Assembly (NCBI GenBank): GCA_900548975.1
Contig: URMS01000014.1
Location: forward strand, 15,782 to 79,781
Origin: an uncultured Porphyromonadaceae bacterium
Lineage (GTDB): Bacteria; Bacteroidota; Bacteroidia; Bacteroidales; Muribaculaceae
Reading direction: 5' to 3'
DNA: 64,000 bases
Shown here: piece by piece, positions 1 through 7,857 of the stretch
Layout of the letters: every line of letters begins with the position of its first letter
How positions within the stretch are numbered: the first letter of the stretch is position 1
Made by a program: the position numbers and the translations under genes
The notes under the pieces: model-generated
Told to the model about the DNA's origin: nothing
What the model saw: the letters and a program-made list of their open reading frames with translations, nothing else
The model's database searches: none

Positions 1-766
1 CAGAGAAGCATATTTCCGAAATCTGTTTTCCGGTGTCTTTCAGAAGTTCGCATGCTGTCTGAAGCCGGTAGAGAGTGACAAACCGCGAAAAGGTCATACC
101 CTTGTTCCGTTTAAAGAAAGTACAGAAAGCCGAGCGGTTCATCCCTATGTGCGATGCTATATCAGTGAGCGTAATCGCATGCTGATAGTGGGCCATGACA
201 TAGGCTGCCACTTGCTGAATGCGCCTGAGGTCTTGCTCTATTTTGATTGATTTGCCGATATATGTGCGGTCGGCCGTCGTGAACACGAAAGGCAGCAAAC
301 GCAACATGCCGCATAGCTGCCCTAAATCGTCTGCCCCGGCCATCTCTCTAAACACACTTTTTATTATTTCAGCGCTTTTATATCCATATTTTATAGCTTC
401 AACGGGAAATGTCCGGGCGAAAAGAAGACGACGGATCTCCGGAAAGGCCGCAATGCACCTGTCGACGAACTCCCGGCTGAACGCTGCCATGAGATAGGCG
501 ATTTCACCGTCGGAATTCACCGAATCCGGTTCATATTCCCAATAATGCGCCATCGACGGCGGTATAAGCACAACTTCGCCTGCGGCAAATGGCATCAGAG
601 TGTCGCCGGTCATTCTCACTCCGCACCCCTGTGTCACATAGTAAAGTTCCCATGCCTCATGACGGTGCATTTTTGCCTCGACATGCGGCTCGACGTGCTG
701 TGCTATAAAGAAAAAGGAGTGATCCCCGACTTCGGGCAAGGTATATGGTGTTACGGCATCTTTCAT
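1..766 (-). CDS. AraC-family transcriptional regulator (3' end outside window)
   Basis: The reverse strand from the ATG at 764-766 reads as a cupin-like N-terminal sensor half (HRHEAWELYYVTQG, then GEVVLIPP) followed by a C-terminal AraC helix-turn-helix (ITLTDIASHIGMNRSAFC, then FKRNKGMTFSRFV). No stop is reached before the window edge, so the last residues of the second helix-turn-helix are missing. AraC/XylS proteins usually bind direct repeats near promoters and respond to a small molecule held by the cupin half. Here the ligand is unknown. The gene is divergent from the nitroreductase at 882, which makes that gene the obvious target. A TAGATTTG -7 box on this strand (774-781) would put the transcript start only a few bases before the ATG. 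Confidence 0.9.
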   Translation of the reverse strand, partial: MKDAVTPYTLPEVGDHSFFFIAQHVEPHVEAKMHRHEAWELYYVTQGCGVRMTGDTLMPFAAGEVVLIPPSMAHYWEYEPDSVNSDGEIAYLMAAFSREFVDRCIAAFPEIRRLLFARTFPVEAIKYGYKSAEIIKSVFREMAGADDLGQLCGMLRLLPFVFTTADRTYIGKSIKIEQDLRRIQQVAAYVMAHYQHAITLTDIASHIGMNRSAFCTFFKRNKGMTFSRFVTLYRLQTACELLKDTGKQISEICFS

Positions 767-881
767 TGCGTTGCAAATCTACGACAATAATCCGAAACAT
801 TACGACAAATTACAGACAAATCAACAAAGTAATTTTGCAACGCAATCCAAGAGCTTGTAATAACTTATAAAACCTACTGTC
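767..881. promoter_or_regulatory. Divergent araC/nitroreductase control region with direct repeats
   Basis: Between the divergent genes, TACGACAA occurs at 780-787 and again at 801-808, exactly 21 bp apart (two helical turns). A related TACAGACAAAT lies at 811-821. The first copy touches the araC -7 box (plus-strand CAAATCTA, 774-781). The second lies where the -33 element of the nitroreductase promoter should be; that promoter has a clear -7 box, TAATTTTG at 830-837, but no TTTG at -33. A weak -33 box covered by an activator site is what an AraC-activated promoter would look like. Binding is inferred, not shown. Confidence 0.5.
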
Positions 882-1508
882 ATGGAATTTTACGATACAC
901 TGGAGAAACGGCGCACCTACCGCGACTACTCCTCCCGGGAAGTAAGCGACGAAACACTCCGCAGGATAATCGGCGCGGCATTCAAGGCACCGACAAACGA
1001 CCATCTTCGCCAACTGGAATTTGTAGTGGTGCGCGGCCAAAAGAATATCGCACGTATCATCGCACCGCTGACAAAAAACATGGCCGCCTTCGAATCGCTT
1101 GTCGCCGAGGTCGATGAATCGGGCGACCCGGATAAGATGGCAATGTTCGCCGACGCTCTGCCCAAACAACAAAAGATGCTGATGCAAAGCGGACTTCTGA
1201 TAATACCTTTTTTCCGACAACTCACCACTACTTTATTGCAGCCGGTGGAACAAAGTTCGCTCAATTATTTCGCTTCGGCGTGGTGCTCGGTAGAGAACAT
1301 GCTGCTGGCCGCCACGGCAGAAGGTCTCGGATGCGTATTCCACATTCCGGTAGCCGATGAAGCTAAGGAAATCAAGGCTCTTGTCAATGCCCCGTCAGGC
1401 TATGAAATGACCTGCTTGCTGACCGTGGGATATCCGGCTGAAGGCGCATTTCTTCCCCGCCAGAAAACAATCGATACGGATAGCCGCATGCACAGCGACC
1501 GGTTCTAA
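882..1508 (+). CDS. Nitroreductase-family FMN oxidoreductase
   Basis: A 208-residue protein with the family's N-terminal phosphate/FMN-binding start (EKRRTYRDYSSREVSDE) and the later segment in which the homodimer shares FMN (AWCSVENMLLAATAEGLGC). Members are cytoplasmic NAD(P)H-dependent flavoenzymes that reduce nitro groups, quinones, enones or flavins; the substrate cannot be read from sequence. Length is normal for the family. The gene stands alone downstream of the AraC-linked control region and is followed at 1542 by the promoter of the methionine operon. It is probably controlled by the divergent AraC protein. Confidence 0.9.
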   Translation: MEFYDTLEKRRTYRDYSSREVSDETLRRIIGAAFKAPTNDHLRQLEFVVVRGQKNIARIIAPLTKNMAAFESLVAEVDESGDPDKMAMFADALPKQQKMLMQSGLLIIPFFRQLTTTLLQPVEQSSLNYFASAWCSVENMLLAATAEGLGCVFHIPVADEAKEIKALVNAPSGYEMTCLLTVGYPAEGAFLPRQKTIDTDSRMHSDRF

Positions 1509-1541
1509 ACCGCAAATTTCAACGCCGACAGATAATTTTTA

Positions 1542-1573
1542 TTTGGCAGAAAGAATATAAATGCATAAATTTG
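1542..1573 (+). promoter_or_regulatory. Bacteroidetes-type promoter of the methionine operon
   Basis: TTTG at 1542-1545, a 20-nt spacer, then TAAATTTG at 1566-1573. This is an exact match to the Bacteroidetes -33/-7 pattern. The predicted start is near 1577, giving a leader of roughly 230 nt before metY. Confidence 0.8.
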
Positions 1574-1622
1574 CAGCGGAAAAAGCACTATGGCTTTTCC
1601 GCCGACTCAATACCGAATCAAA

Positions 1623-1727
1623 ATGAAATCCTATCAGCACATCACCGCACAGGCGCCCATGCCGGCAGGCATGGAGATGATGGCTATGGTCATGTGCATG
1701 ATGGAATTTCCACTGTGCCGGTTTTAG
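1623..1727 (+). CDS. Methionine/cysteine-rich leader peptide of the metYX-hom operon
   Basis: A 34-codon reading frame begins about 46 nt after the predicted transcript start and ends with TAG at 1725-1727. Nine of its residues are Met. Seven of these fall within residues 17-27, where the run is MEMMAMVMCMM; Cys sits at 25 and 32. No known domain is present. Its place between a strong promoter and an intrinsic terminator, upstream of homocysteine-forming genes, fits a regulatory leader peptide whose translation senses charged Met-tRNA. No Shine-Dalgarno is visible, as is usual in this phylum. Short ORFs can arise by chance, but this Met density beside this terminator is hard to explain that way. 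Confidence 0.8.
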   Translation: MKSYQHITAQAPMPAGMEMMAMVMCMMEFPLCRF

Positions 1728-1791
1728 TCATGCATATACGAGCAATTAATTAACATATGACCGGCACCCCAGCAAGGGCGCCGGTCTTTTT
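1715..1791 (+). promoter_or_regulatory. Transcription attenuator: antiterminator/terminator switch upstream of metY
   Basis: Two exclusive pairings share one strand. The terminator pairs 1759-1769 (GACCGGCACCC) with 1776-1786 (GGGCGCCGGTC), 11 positions with one mismatch, and is followed by TTTTT at 1787-1791. The antiterminator would pair GTGCCGGT at 1715-1722, inside the last leader codons, with ACCGGCAC at 1760-1767, eight perfect pairs that destroy the terminator's 5' arm. A ribosome stalled at the Met codons (1671-1703) leaves 1715-1722 free, so transcription continues. A ribosome that reaches the stop codon at 1725 covers it, so the terminator forms. A further hairpin (1657-1663 with 1668-1674) lies inside the leader ORF. 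The mechanism is inferred by analogy with trp/his attenuation. Confidence 0.8.
1759..1791 (+). terminator. Intrinsic terminator within the met attenuator
   Basis: GC-rich stem 1759-1769/1776-1786 with loop CAGCAA and a five-T tract, 19 nt before the metY ATG. A terminator inside an operon leader this close to the first gene implies conditional read-through. Confidence 0.85.
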
Positions 1792-1809
1792 ATAGAATAA
1801 CAGCATAAA

Positions 1810-3102
1810 ATGGACTACACCAAACTCGGATTCCAGACACGTCAGATCCACGCCGGCCTCAACCGCAACGACTCCACCTGCTCGCGAGGCGCCGCCATCT
1901 ATCCCACCGCAGCATATCGTTTCCCCACATGCGAATACGCCGCCAATCTCTTCGAGCTCAGCCAGCCCGGCAATATATACACCCGTCTTCAGAACCCCAC
2001 CAATTCGGCATATGAAGAGCGTATCGCCGCCCTCTACGGCGGTGTCGGCGCCGTGGCCACCTCGTCGGGCATGGCCGCCACCCTTGTGGCCGTTACCATG
2101 CTGGCATCGGAAGGCGACAACATCGTGGCTTCGCCCTATCTCTACGGCGGCACCTACAACCTCTTCCGCCACACTCTTCCGCGTCTGGGCGTGAAAGTGA
2201 AAATCGCCGCCGAGGCCACACCCGAGGCCATCGGCACACTCATCGACGACCGCACACGCGCTGTCTTCGCCGAAAGTATGGGCAATCCCACATGTGCCGT
2301 ACCCGACCTCGCAGGCATAGCGTCGGCAGCTGCCGCCAAGGGTGTGCCTTTCATTGTCGACAACACCTTCGGCGCAGGCGGATACCTGTGCAACCCATTC
2401 GAGTGGGGCGCCAATATCGTGGTCGACTCGGCCACAAAGTGGATCAACGGCCACGGCACCGCCATGGGCGGTATAATCGTCGACGGAGGCAACTTCGACT
2501 GGCGCAACGGCCGCTTCCCCGAAATCGACGGTCCGTCCGAAGGATATCACGGTCTGAACCTCTGCGACGCATTCGGCAACGCCGCATTCATAGCCAAGTG
2601 CCGTGTCGACGGCCTGCGCGACCTCGGCACTTGCCCCTCGGCTTTCGACAGCTACCTCATGATGATCGGCCTGGAGACTCTCTCGCTGCGTGTGCGCCAT
2701 CAGGTAGAGGCAACCCGACGTCTGGCCGAGTTCCTGCGCGGACACAAAGCCGTCAAAAAAGTGGCGTATGTAGGCTTCGAAGACCATCCGTGGCACGCCA
2801 ATGCCGCCAAATATTTCCGCTTCGGTGCCGGAGCAGTGCTCAATGCCGAACTACAGGGCTCGCTCGAAACGACGGTAAAATTCGTCGAAGCACTGAAACT
2901 GGTGGCCCACATGACCATGATAGGCGACTCGATAAGCGTGGTCACACATCCGGCATCGACCACCCACAAACAGCTATCCGACGCCGACCTCGAGAAGGCC
3001 GGGGTCACCCCAACGCTGCTGCGTATATCTGTCGGTCTTGAAGACCCCGAAGACATCATCGCCGATTTCGAACAAGCATTCCACGCCGCCGGACTATGCT
3101 GA
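1810..3102 (+). CDS. metY: O-acetylhomoserine sulfhydrylase (PLP-dependent)
   Basis: A 430-residue Cys/Met-metabolism PLP enzyme. It makes homocysteine from O-acetylhomoserine and sulfide in the cytoplasm. Visible signatures are the N-terminal GFQTRQIHAG, TRLQNPTNSAYEERIAALYGG, the cofactor-binding SSGMAAT stretch, and VDSATKWINGHG with the Schiff-base lysine at residue 210. The length matches the sulfhydrylase branch rather than the shorter cystathionine gamma-synthase branch. It is the first structural gene after the attenuator and overlaps metX by 7 nt, so the two are translationally coupled. The next enzyme needed, methionine synthase, is not in the window. Confidence 0.95.
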   Translation: MDYTKLGFQTRQIHAGLNRNDSTCSRGAAIYPTAAYRFPTCEYAANLFELSQPGNIYTRLQNPTNSAYEERIAALYGGVGAVATSSGMAATLVAVTMLASEGDNIVASPYLYGGTYNLFRHTLPRLGVKVKIAAEATPEAIGTLIDDRTRAVFAESMGNPTCAVPDLAGIASAAAAKGVPFIVDNTFGAGGYLCNPFEWGANIVVDSATKWINGHGTAMGGIIVDGGNFDWRNGRFPEIDGPSEGYHGLNLCDAFGNAAFIAKCRVDGLRDLGTCPSAFDSYLMMIGLETLSLRVRHQVEATRRLAEFLRGHKAVKKVAYVGFEDHPWHANAAKYFRFGAGAVLNAELQGSLETTVKFVEALKLVAHMTMIGDSISVVTHPASTTHKQLSDADLEKAGVTPTLLRISVGLEDPEDIIADFEQAFHAAGLC

Positions 3103-4115
3103 AAACCTACAGGCATACAGGCGATTTCCGGCTCGAAAGCGGCACCGTGCTCCACGGGCTGGAAATCGCCTACCATACCTATGGCACCTACGACCCCGCG
3201 GCCGACAATGCCGTGTGGGTGTGCCATGCGCTCACTGCCAACAGCGACGTTGCCGACTGGTGGCCGGGCACGGTGGTCGACGGCGGTTTCCTCGACCCGG
3301 CTCGCCATTTCACCGTGTGCGCCAATATAATCGGCTCATGCTACGGCAGCACCGGGCCGACTAGCATCGACCCCGCCACCGGCGAGCCATACTACGACAC
3401 CTTCCCGCCACTCACCATCCGCGACATGGCCCGCGCCCACGCACTGCTCGCCGACCATCTGGGCCTTAAGCATATAGGCACACTCGTGGGCAGCTCGGTT
3501 GGCGGATTCCAGGCCCTCGAATGGATAACCGACGAGCCGGAGCGCTTCGGGCGCCTGGTGCTCATCGCCACCGACGCCAAGGCATCGCCCTGGTGCATAG
3601 CCGTCGACGAGACACAGCGCATGGCCATATTCGCCGATGCCACCTACGGCGAACGGCGCCCCGATGCGGGAGCTGCCGGCCTGGAAGCCGCCCGTGCGAT
3701 AGGACTCCTCACCTACCGCGGGCCCGAAGGATATAACCGCACCCAGCAGAATCCGCCCTCCGATTCGGCCGAGCCCGTGCGCTCGCACCGCGCATGCTCC
3801 TACCAGCGCTATCAGGGCTCAAAACTGAGCCGCCGCTTCAACGCCTACTCCTACGTGACCATACTCGACGCTTTCGATACCCACGACGTCAGCCGCGGCC
3901 GCGGAGGCCTCAAAGCCGCCCTCGGGCGCCTGCACTGCCCGGCCATAGTAGTAGGCATAAGCACCGATATAGTGTTCACCCCGCCCGAGATGCGTGCCCT
4001 CGCCGCCATGCTGCCTGATGCCGAATACCACGAAATCGAATCGGCATTCGGACACGACGGCTTCCTGGTGGAGCACGACCAACTCAACCGCATACTCAAA
4101 AACTTCATGAAATGA
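3096..4115 (+). CDS. metX: Homoserine O-acetyltransferase (alpha/beta hydrolase fold)
   Basis: A 339-residue protein that supplies the MetY substrate by acylating homoserine. The alpha/beta-hydrolase triad is visible: nucleophile Ser134 in VGSSVGG, Asp291 in GISTDIVFTPPE, and His320 in FGHDGFLVEHDQL. The MetX-specific oxyanion and active-site region near YGSTGPTSIDP is present. Acetyl rather than succinyl donor is inferred from the family and from pairing with metY. The start overlaps metY (ATG at 3096) and the end overlaps hom by ATGA, so the three genes are one transcription unit. Confidence 0.93.
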   Translation: MLKTYRHTGDFRLESGTVLHGLEIAYHTYGTYDPAADNAVWVCHALTANSDVADWWPGTVVDGGFLDPARHFTVCANIIGSCYGSTGPTSIDPATGEPYYDTFPPLTIRDMARAHALLADHLGLKHIGTLVGSSVGGFQALEWITDEPERFGRLVLIATDAKASPWCIAVDETQRMAIFADATYGERRPDAGAAGLEAARAIGLLTYRGPEGYNRTQQNPPSDSAEPVRSHRACSYQRYQGSKLSRRFNAYSYVTILDAFDTHDVSRGRGGLKAALGRLHCPAIVVGISTDIVFTPPEMRALAAMLPDAEYHEIESAFGHDGFLVEHDQLNRILKNFMK

Positions 4116-5320
4116 AAGACCTCAACATAGGCCTCTTCGGCTTCGGCACAGTCGGAACAGGCATCTACAAAGTACTTGGCAGCGCCCGCAACGCCCATGC
4201 CGCCATACGCCGCATCTGCGTGCGCTCGCTCGCAAAAAAACGCTCCATCGAGCTGCCCGACGGAATCCTCACCGACAATCCCGACGACATTCTCAACGAT
4301 CCCGCCATCGACCTGATAGTGGAAGTGGTCGACAACGCCGACGCGTCCTACAGCATCGTCACCTCGGCACTGCGCCGCGGCATCCCCGTGGTAAGCGGCA
4401 ACAAGGCCATGATAGCGCGCCATCTGCCCGAACTCATCGAGCTTCAGCGCGCCCACGACACAGCCTTGCTCTACGACGCTTCGGCCTGCGGCTCCATTCC
4501 GGTGATACGCAACCTCGAGGAATACTACGACAACGACCTGCTCCTCGAAGTCAAAGGCATACTCAACGGCTCGTCGAACTACATTCTGTCGCGCGTGTTC
4601 GACCACGGCGAAAACTACGCCGACGCCCTGGCCAAGGCCCAGAGGCTCGGTTTCGCCGAGGCCGACCCCAGCTTCGACATCAAGGGCTTCGATTCGCTCT
4701 TCAAGCTTGTAATCATCACCATCCATGCCCTGGGCGTGTATGTGAATCCGGCCGATGTCTTTGCCTACGGCATCGCCACCATATCCGACTTCGACATCCG
4801 CTATGCCCGCGAGAAGGGCGTCAAGATAAAACTCGTGGCCCAGGTGGTAAAGCTCGACGACGGACACTTCACCCTGTTCGTCATGCCCGAATTCGTGGCC
4901 CCCGGCAAGTACATATACAGCGTCGACGACGAGTACAACGGCGTCGTCATACGCGGCGAATGCTACGACCGCCAGTTCATGTTCGGCAAGGGCGCCGGCA
5001 GCCTTCCCACCGCATCGTCGATACTCAGCGACGTAACAGCCCGGCATCACGGCTATCGCTACGAATACAAAAAAATGAGCTACGCCGGCCGTCCGGTCTA
5101 TACCGACAACGTCACCCTCCGCGTGTACCTGCGCCATCCGGGCCACACGCTCCCCGATGGCATAGTGTTCTCGAAGATCACCGAAAGCTATGTGTCGGCC
5201 GAGGGATGCTACACCGTAGGCGATATATCGCTGGCAGCCCTCAGGGCCAATAAAGCACTTCTCGACGACCCCGATGTGTTCGTGTGCAACATCCCCCGAT
5301 TCTTCCTCGATCTGGACTGA
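4112..5320 (+). CDS. hom: Homoserine dehydrogenase, monofunctional
   Basis: A 402-residue NAD(P)-dependent enzyme that reduces aspartate semialdehyde to homoserine, which MetX then acylates. The Rossmann start is GLFGFGTVGTG (residues 7-17), VVSGNKAMIA carries the catalytic-region lysine, and LNGSSNYILSRV is the family's NGTTNYIL-type substrate motif. No aspartokinase domain is fused. The C-terminal 85 or so residues, where many monofunctional enzymes carry an ACT domain, are not clearly ACT-like. Having hom inside the attenuated operon puts homoserine supply under methionine control here. Confidence 0.93.
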   Translation: MKDLNIGLFGFGTVGTGIYKVLGSARNAHAAIRRICVRSLAKKRSIELPDGILTDNPDDILNDPAIDLIVEVVDNADASYSIVTSALRRGIPVVSGNKAMIARHLPELIELQRAHDTALLYDASACGSIPVIRNLEEYYDNDLLLEVKGILNGSSNYILSRVFDHGENYADALAKAQRLGFAEADPSFDIKGFDSLFKLVIITIHALGVYVNPADVFAYGIATISDFDIRYAREKGVKIKLVAQVVKLDDGHFTLFVMPEFVAPGKYIYSVDDEYNGVVIRGECYDRQFMFGKGAGSLPTASSILSDVTARHHGYRYEYKKMSYAGRPVYTDNVTLRVYLRHPGHTLPDGIVFSKITESYVSAEGCYTVGDISLAALRANKALLDDPDVFVCNIPRFFLDLD

Positions 5321-5346
5321 TTCACACACACTTAATTCAATAATTA

Positions 5347-5399
5347 TTTTTCATTTCTCCAAAAAAATTTGGGGAAATGAAAAAAAGTATTTAACTTTG
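5347..5399 (+). promoter_or_regulatory. Promoter of the ncRNA overlapped by an inverted repeat
   Basis: TTTG at 5368-5371, a 20-nt spacer and TAACTTTG at 5392-5399 form a full Bacteroidetes promoter with predicted start near 5403. A 14-bp inverted repeat (5347-5360 with 5371-5384, one G-T pair) straddles the -33 box. It lacks a T tract after it, so it is not a good terminator for hom; it may be an operator or just a hairpin at the end of the hom transcript. Confidence 0.7.
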
Positions 5400-5402
5400 C
5401 AC

Positions 5403-5665
5403 TCAGAAACACCAGCCTTCGTCTTAGACCTTTATTTACAATTATTACGCAATCTAAGCCTGAGGCAACCGCTTAAAGCTAACGTCGCGACGACAGTGGG
5501 CCTCCACGGTCTATGGTGAGTAAAAGTAAGTAAGTATGATATAATCACAACACCGGACTTACCACTGGCTTCCATCCGCGGATGCCGTGAAAGTCTTACT
5601 TGAATCACAAACCGCCTAATGGCTTAGGTCTTTACACGTTGTTGAAATGCGTAAGGACTTTTTTT
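5403..5665 (+). ncRNA. Structured independently transcribed ncRNA, candidate 6S (SsrS)-like RNA
   Basis: No ORF of note lies here, but a strong promoter (5368-5399) and an intrinsic terminator (5628-5665) bracket about 260 nt. Helices visible by eye: a closing stem CTAAGCC (5454-5460) with GGCTTAG (5621-5627); AGGC (5463-5466) with GCCT (5614-5617); GTGA (5516-5519) with TCAC (5605-5608); AAGTAAG near 5524-5534 with CTTACTT (5595-5601); and small hairpins at 5496-5507 and 5568-5586. The segment CTTAAAGCTAACGTCGCGACGACA resembles the CTTAAA...GCGACGACA stretch remembered from E. coli 6S RNA, which is the only reason for that suggestion. It is not tmRNA, SRP RNA or RNase P RNA by their hallmark motifs. 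Confidence 0.65.
5628..5665 (+). terminator. Intrinsic terminator of the ncRNA
   Basis: Stem 5628-5640 with 5646-5658 (13 positions, one mismatch, two wobbles), loop GTTGA, then seven T at 5659-5665. It immediately abuts the closing stem of the ncRNA. Confidence 0.85.
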
Positions 5666-5730
5666 ATGCCCTTTCAACACCATGTATGCACTATTTTGTT
5701 TACTTTTGCAATCCATAAACCGTACACACG

Positions 5731-7857
5731 ATGCACATACATATATCACGTCTTGCCGGCATAATCTTTCTGTTGTTTCTGTCTTATACCCATTGTAACG
5801 CTCTCGACAGCCGTGAGCGCGCCGCAATGATCGACAGCCTGCAGGGACAGCTGTCCATAGCTCCTACGGCGGCCGACAGTATAAAACCTCTCTACGACAT
5901 ATTCGACATGTCGTATGGACTCGAGCGCGACAAGCTGGCACACCAGTTATATCTGACTGCCAGACAGGCCAAGAACGACCCTGTGCGCCTCGATATGCTC
6001 CGCAACATCGCAAATCAGAACTGGCGCAACGACTCTATACTGCAATACGTCAGCAGCGAACTAAAGAGCATGAAACAGACTCCCGAAGTAATCTCGACGC
6101 GTCTCTTCACCGACATGATATGCATCGACAACCTACTTTTCAACGAACATGCCGGCCGTTCGCGCGAGCAACTTCTGGAATATGTCCGGCGCTACTCCAA
6201 CGAAGTACCAAGCGATGACTACGATCGCGCAGTGCTGCTCTATGCCGTATGCCGCTATCTGGGCGAGGAAACTCGAGGCGACCTGCTGGAAAACTATCTC
6301 GAGAGGCTCGACAAACTTGTAGAAACTATGAATCTGCCCGATGGCGCCGTACGACGCCTCATCTACAACCGGGCGGCGCCCATTTTCTTCGAAAACGGCA
6401 ACTATCCCAAAGTGATAGAGACTGATATGAAACTGCTCCACGAAATCGACAGCCTCCAGTTGAGCTACGAAGAAGAAGGGCGTGTGTACTACAATGCCCC
6501 AATACACCGCTATAAGTCATACCGGCGGATGCTCGGATGCTTCCCCGTTCTCAGCGACAGCGAGGTCGAGGACCTCTACGGTAAGATTCTGAGCCTTGCC
6601 GACATGAACACCACAATCGCCGGCGACCTCGAGCGCAACGAGCGGGCGCACATATACTACGCCATGGCCACTGGCGACTATCAGCGCGCAAAAAAAATGC
6701 TTCTCAAGCAGATCGACTCGCCCGCACACACAGCACTGCGACTGTCGATGCTCCGCATGCTCAAGGATGCCGCCAACAAGACCGGCGACGGACAGATACT
6801 CCTCGAAGCATCGCAGGAACTCAACAACGAACTCGAGCGTCAGCTCGACACCAAGTGTCAGGAACGCACGCGCGAACTCGAACTCGTCTATGATCTCAGC
6901 GACCTTCTCCACCGCAATTCTCAGCTCGAAGAAAGCAGTCATCTCACCACTCTGCGCGCCCGCACTATAGTGACTGTCATCGGGGCTGTGGCATTCATCG
7001 GACTCGCACTGCTTGCAGCCATGCTCTACCGGCAGAACCGCCGCAACCGCCGCCTGGCACACCACCTCAGGCGCGCCAACGAAAAGCTGCAGAAAGAGCG
7101 CGACGACCTGAAGGGAATACAGGAAGAACTCACCACACTGCGCGACGAGGCCCGCGCCGCCGACCGCCGCAAGACCGAATTTGTCAACAACATGAGCCAC
7201 GAGGTGAAAGTGCCCCTTGCAGCTATCGCTGAGTACGCTCAGCTCATCACCGACTGCATACCCGAGAACCAACGCGCTTACCTCGACCGCTTCGCTTCAA
7301 TCATCAATCTTAATGTCAAACTTGTGACGCGTCTGGTCAACGACGTTCTCGATACCGAAAGCATCGAAAACGACCAACTGTCTCTCGAGATAAGGCCCAC
7401 AGCAGTCAACGACATCTGCCATCTGGCCATAGATAACGTATTCGAATGCGGACGCCCGGACAAGTCTGACATAAACTTTGTATTCAAACCAGGCGCAGAC
7501 AACAGTCTGCTCGTCGAGACCGACGGCCAGCGTGTGAGCCAGGTGCTTGTCAATCTGCTCACCAACGCGGTGAAATTCTCTGAAAAAGGGACCGTCACAC
7601 TCTCCTATACTGTCGACACAGCCGCTAACAAACTCGAATTCACTGTCACCGATCAGGGTATCGGTATCCCCGACGGTCAGGAAGAAGCTATCTTCGATCG
7701 CTTCAGGCGCCTCGACCATACAACACCCGGCTTCGGACTCGGTCTATACATATCGCGTCTTATAGCCTCGGTCCTCGGTGGTTCGCTAAAGGTCGACACA
7801 GCATACCGCGGAGGCGCGCGCTTCGTATTCACCATTCCCGTCAGAGCGCAGCAATGA
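5731..7857 (+). CDS. Orphan hybrid-free sensor histidine kinase with helical (TPR-like) periplasmic sensor
   Basis: A 708-residue protein with an N-terminal signal/anchor (residues 5-20), a long helical region of the TPR-like kind (about 25-395), one membrane segment at 412-432, a coiled coil (about 440-480), and a HisKA domain with the phospho-acceptor His490 in NNMSHEVKVP. The HATPase_c domain has its N box in LVNLLTNAVKFS, then TDQGIGIP, FDRF and GFGLGLYISR. No receiver domain or DNA-binding domain is fused and no response regulator is adjacent. A -7-like TACTTTTG lies at 5701-5708. The stop overlaps the tamL ATG (ATGA at 7854), so the kinase and the outer-membrane assembly protein are translationally coupled. 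Confidence 0.9.
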   Translation: MHIHISRLAGIIFLLFLSYTHCNALDSRERAAMIDSLQGQLSIAPTAADSIKPLYDIFDMSYGLERDKLAHQLYLTARQAKNDPVRLDMLRNIANQNWRNDSILQYVSSELKSMKQTPEVISTRLFTDMICIDNLLFNEHAGRSREQLLEYVRRYSNEVPSDDYDRAVLLYAVCRYLGEETRGDLLENYLERLDKLVETMNLPDGAVRRLIYNRAAPIFFENGNYPKVIETDMKLLHEIDSLQLSYEEEGRVYYNAPIHRYKSYRRMLGCFPVLSDSEVEDLYGKILSLADMNTTIAGDLERNERAHIYYAMATGDYQRAKKMLLKQIDSPAHTALRLSMLRMLKDAANKTGDGQILLEASQELNNELERQLDTKCQERTRELELVYDLSDLLHRNSQLEESSHLTTLRARTIVTVIGAVAFIGLALLAAMLYRQNRRNRRLAHHLRRANEKLQKERDDLKGIQEELTTLRDEARAADRRKTEFVNNMSHEVKVPLAAIAEYAQLITDCIPENQRAYLDRFASIINLNVKLVTRLVNDVLDTESIENDQLSLEIRPTAVNDICHLAIDNVFECGRPDKSDINFVFKPGADNSLLVETDGQRVSQVLVNLLTNAVKFSEKGTVTLSYTVDTAANKLEFTVTDQGIGIPDGQEEAIFDRFRRLDHTTPGFGLGLYISRLIASVLGGSLKVDTAYRGGARFVFTIPVRAQQ

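Noticed and set aside
1577..1809. SAM riboswitch upstream of metY
   Set aside because: No SAM-I, SAM-II or SAM-III core motif was found. The leader is explained by a Met-rich ORF plus terminator/antiterminator.
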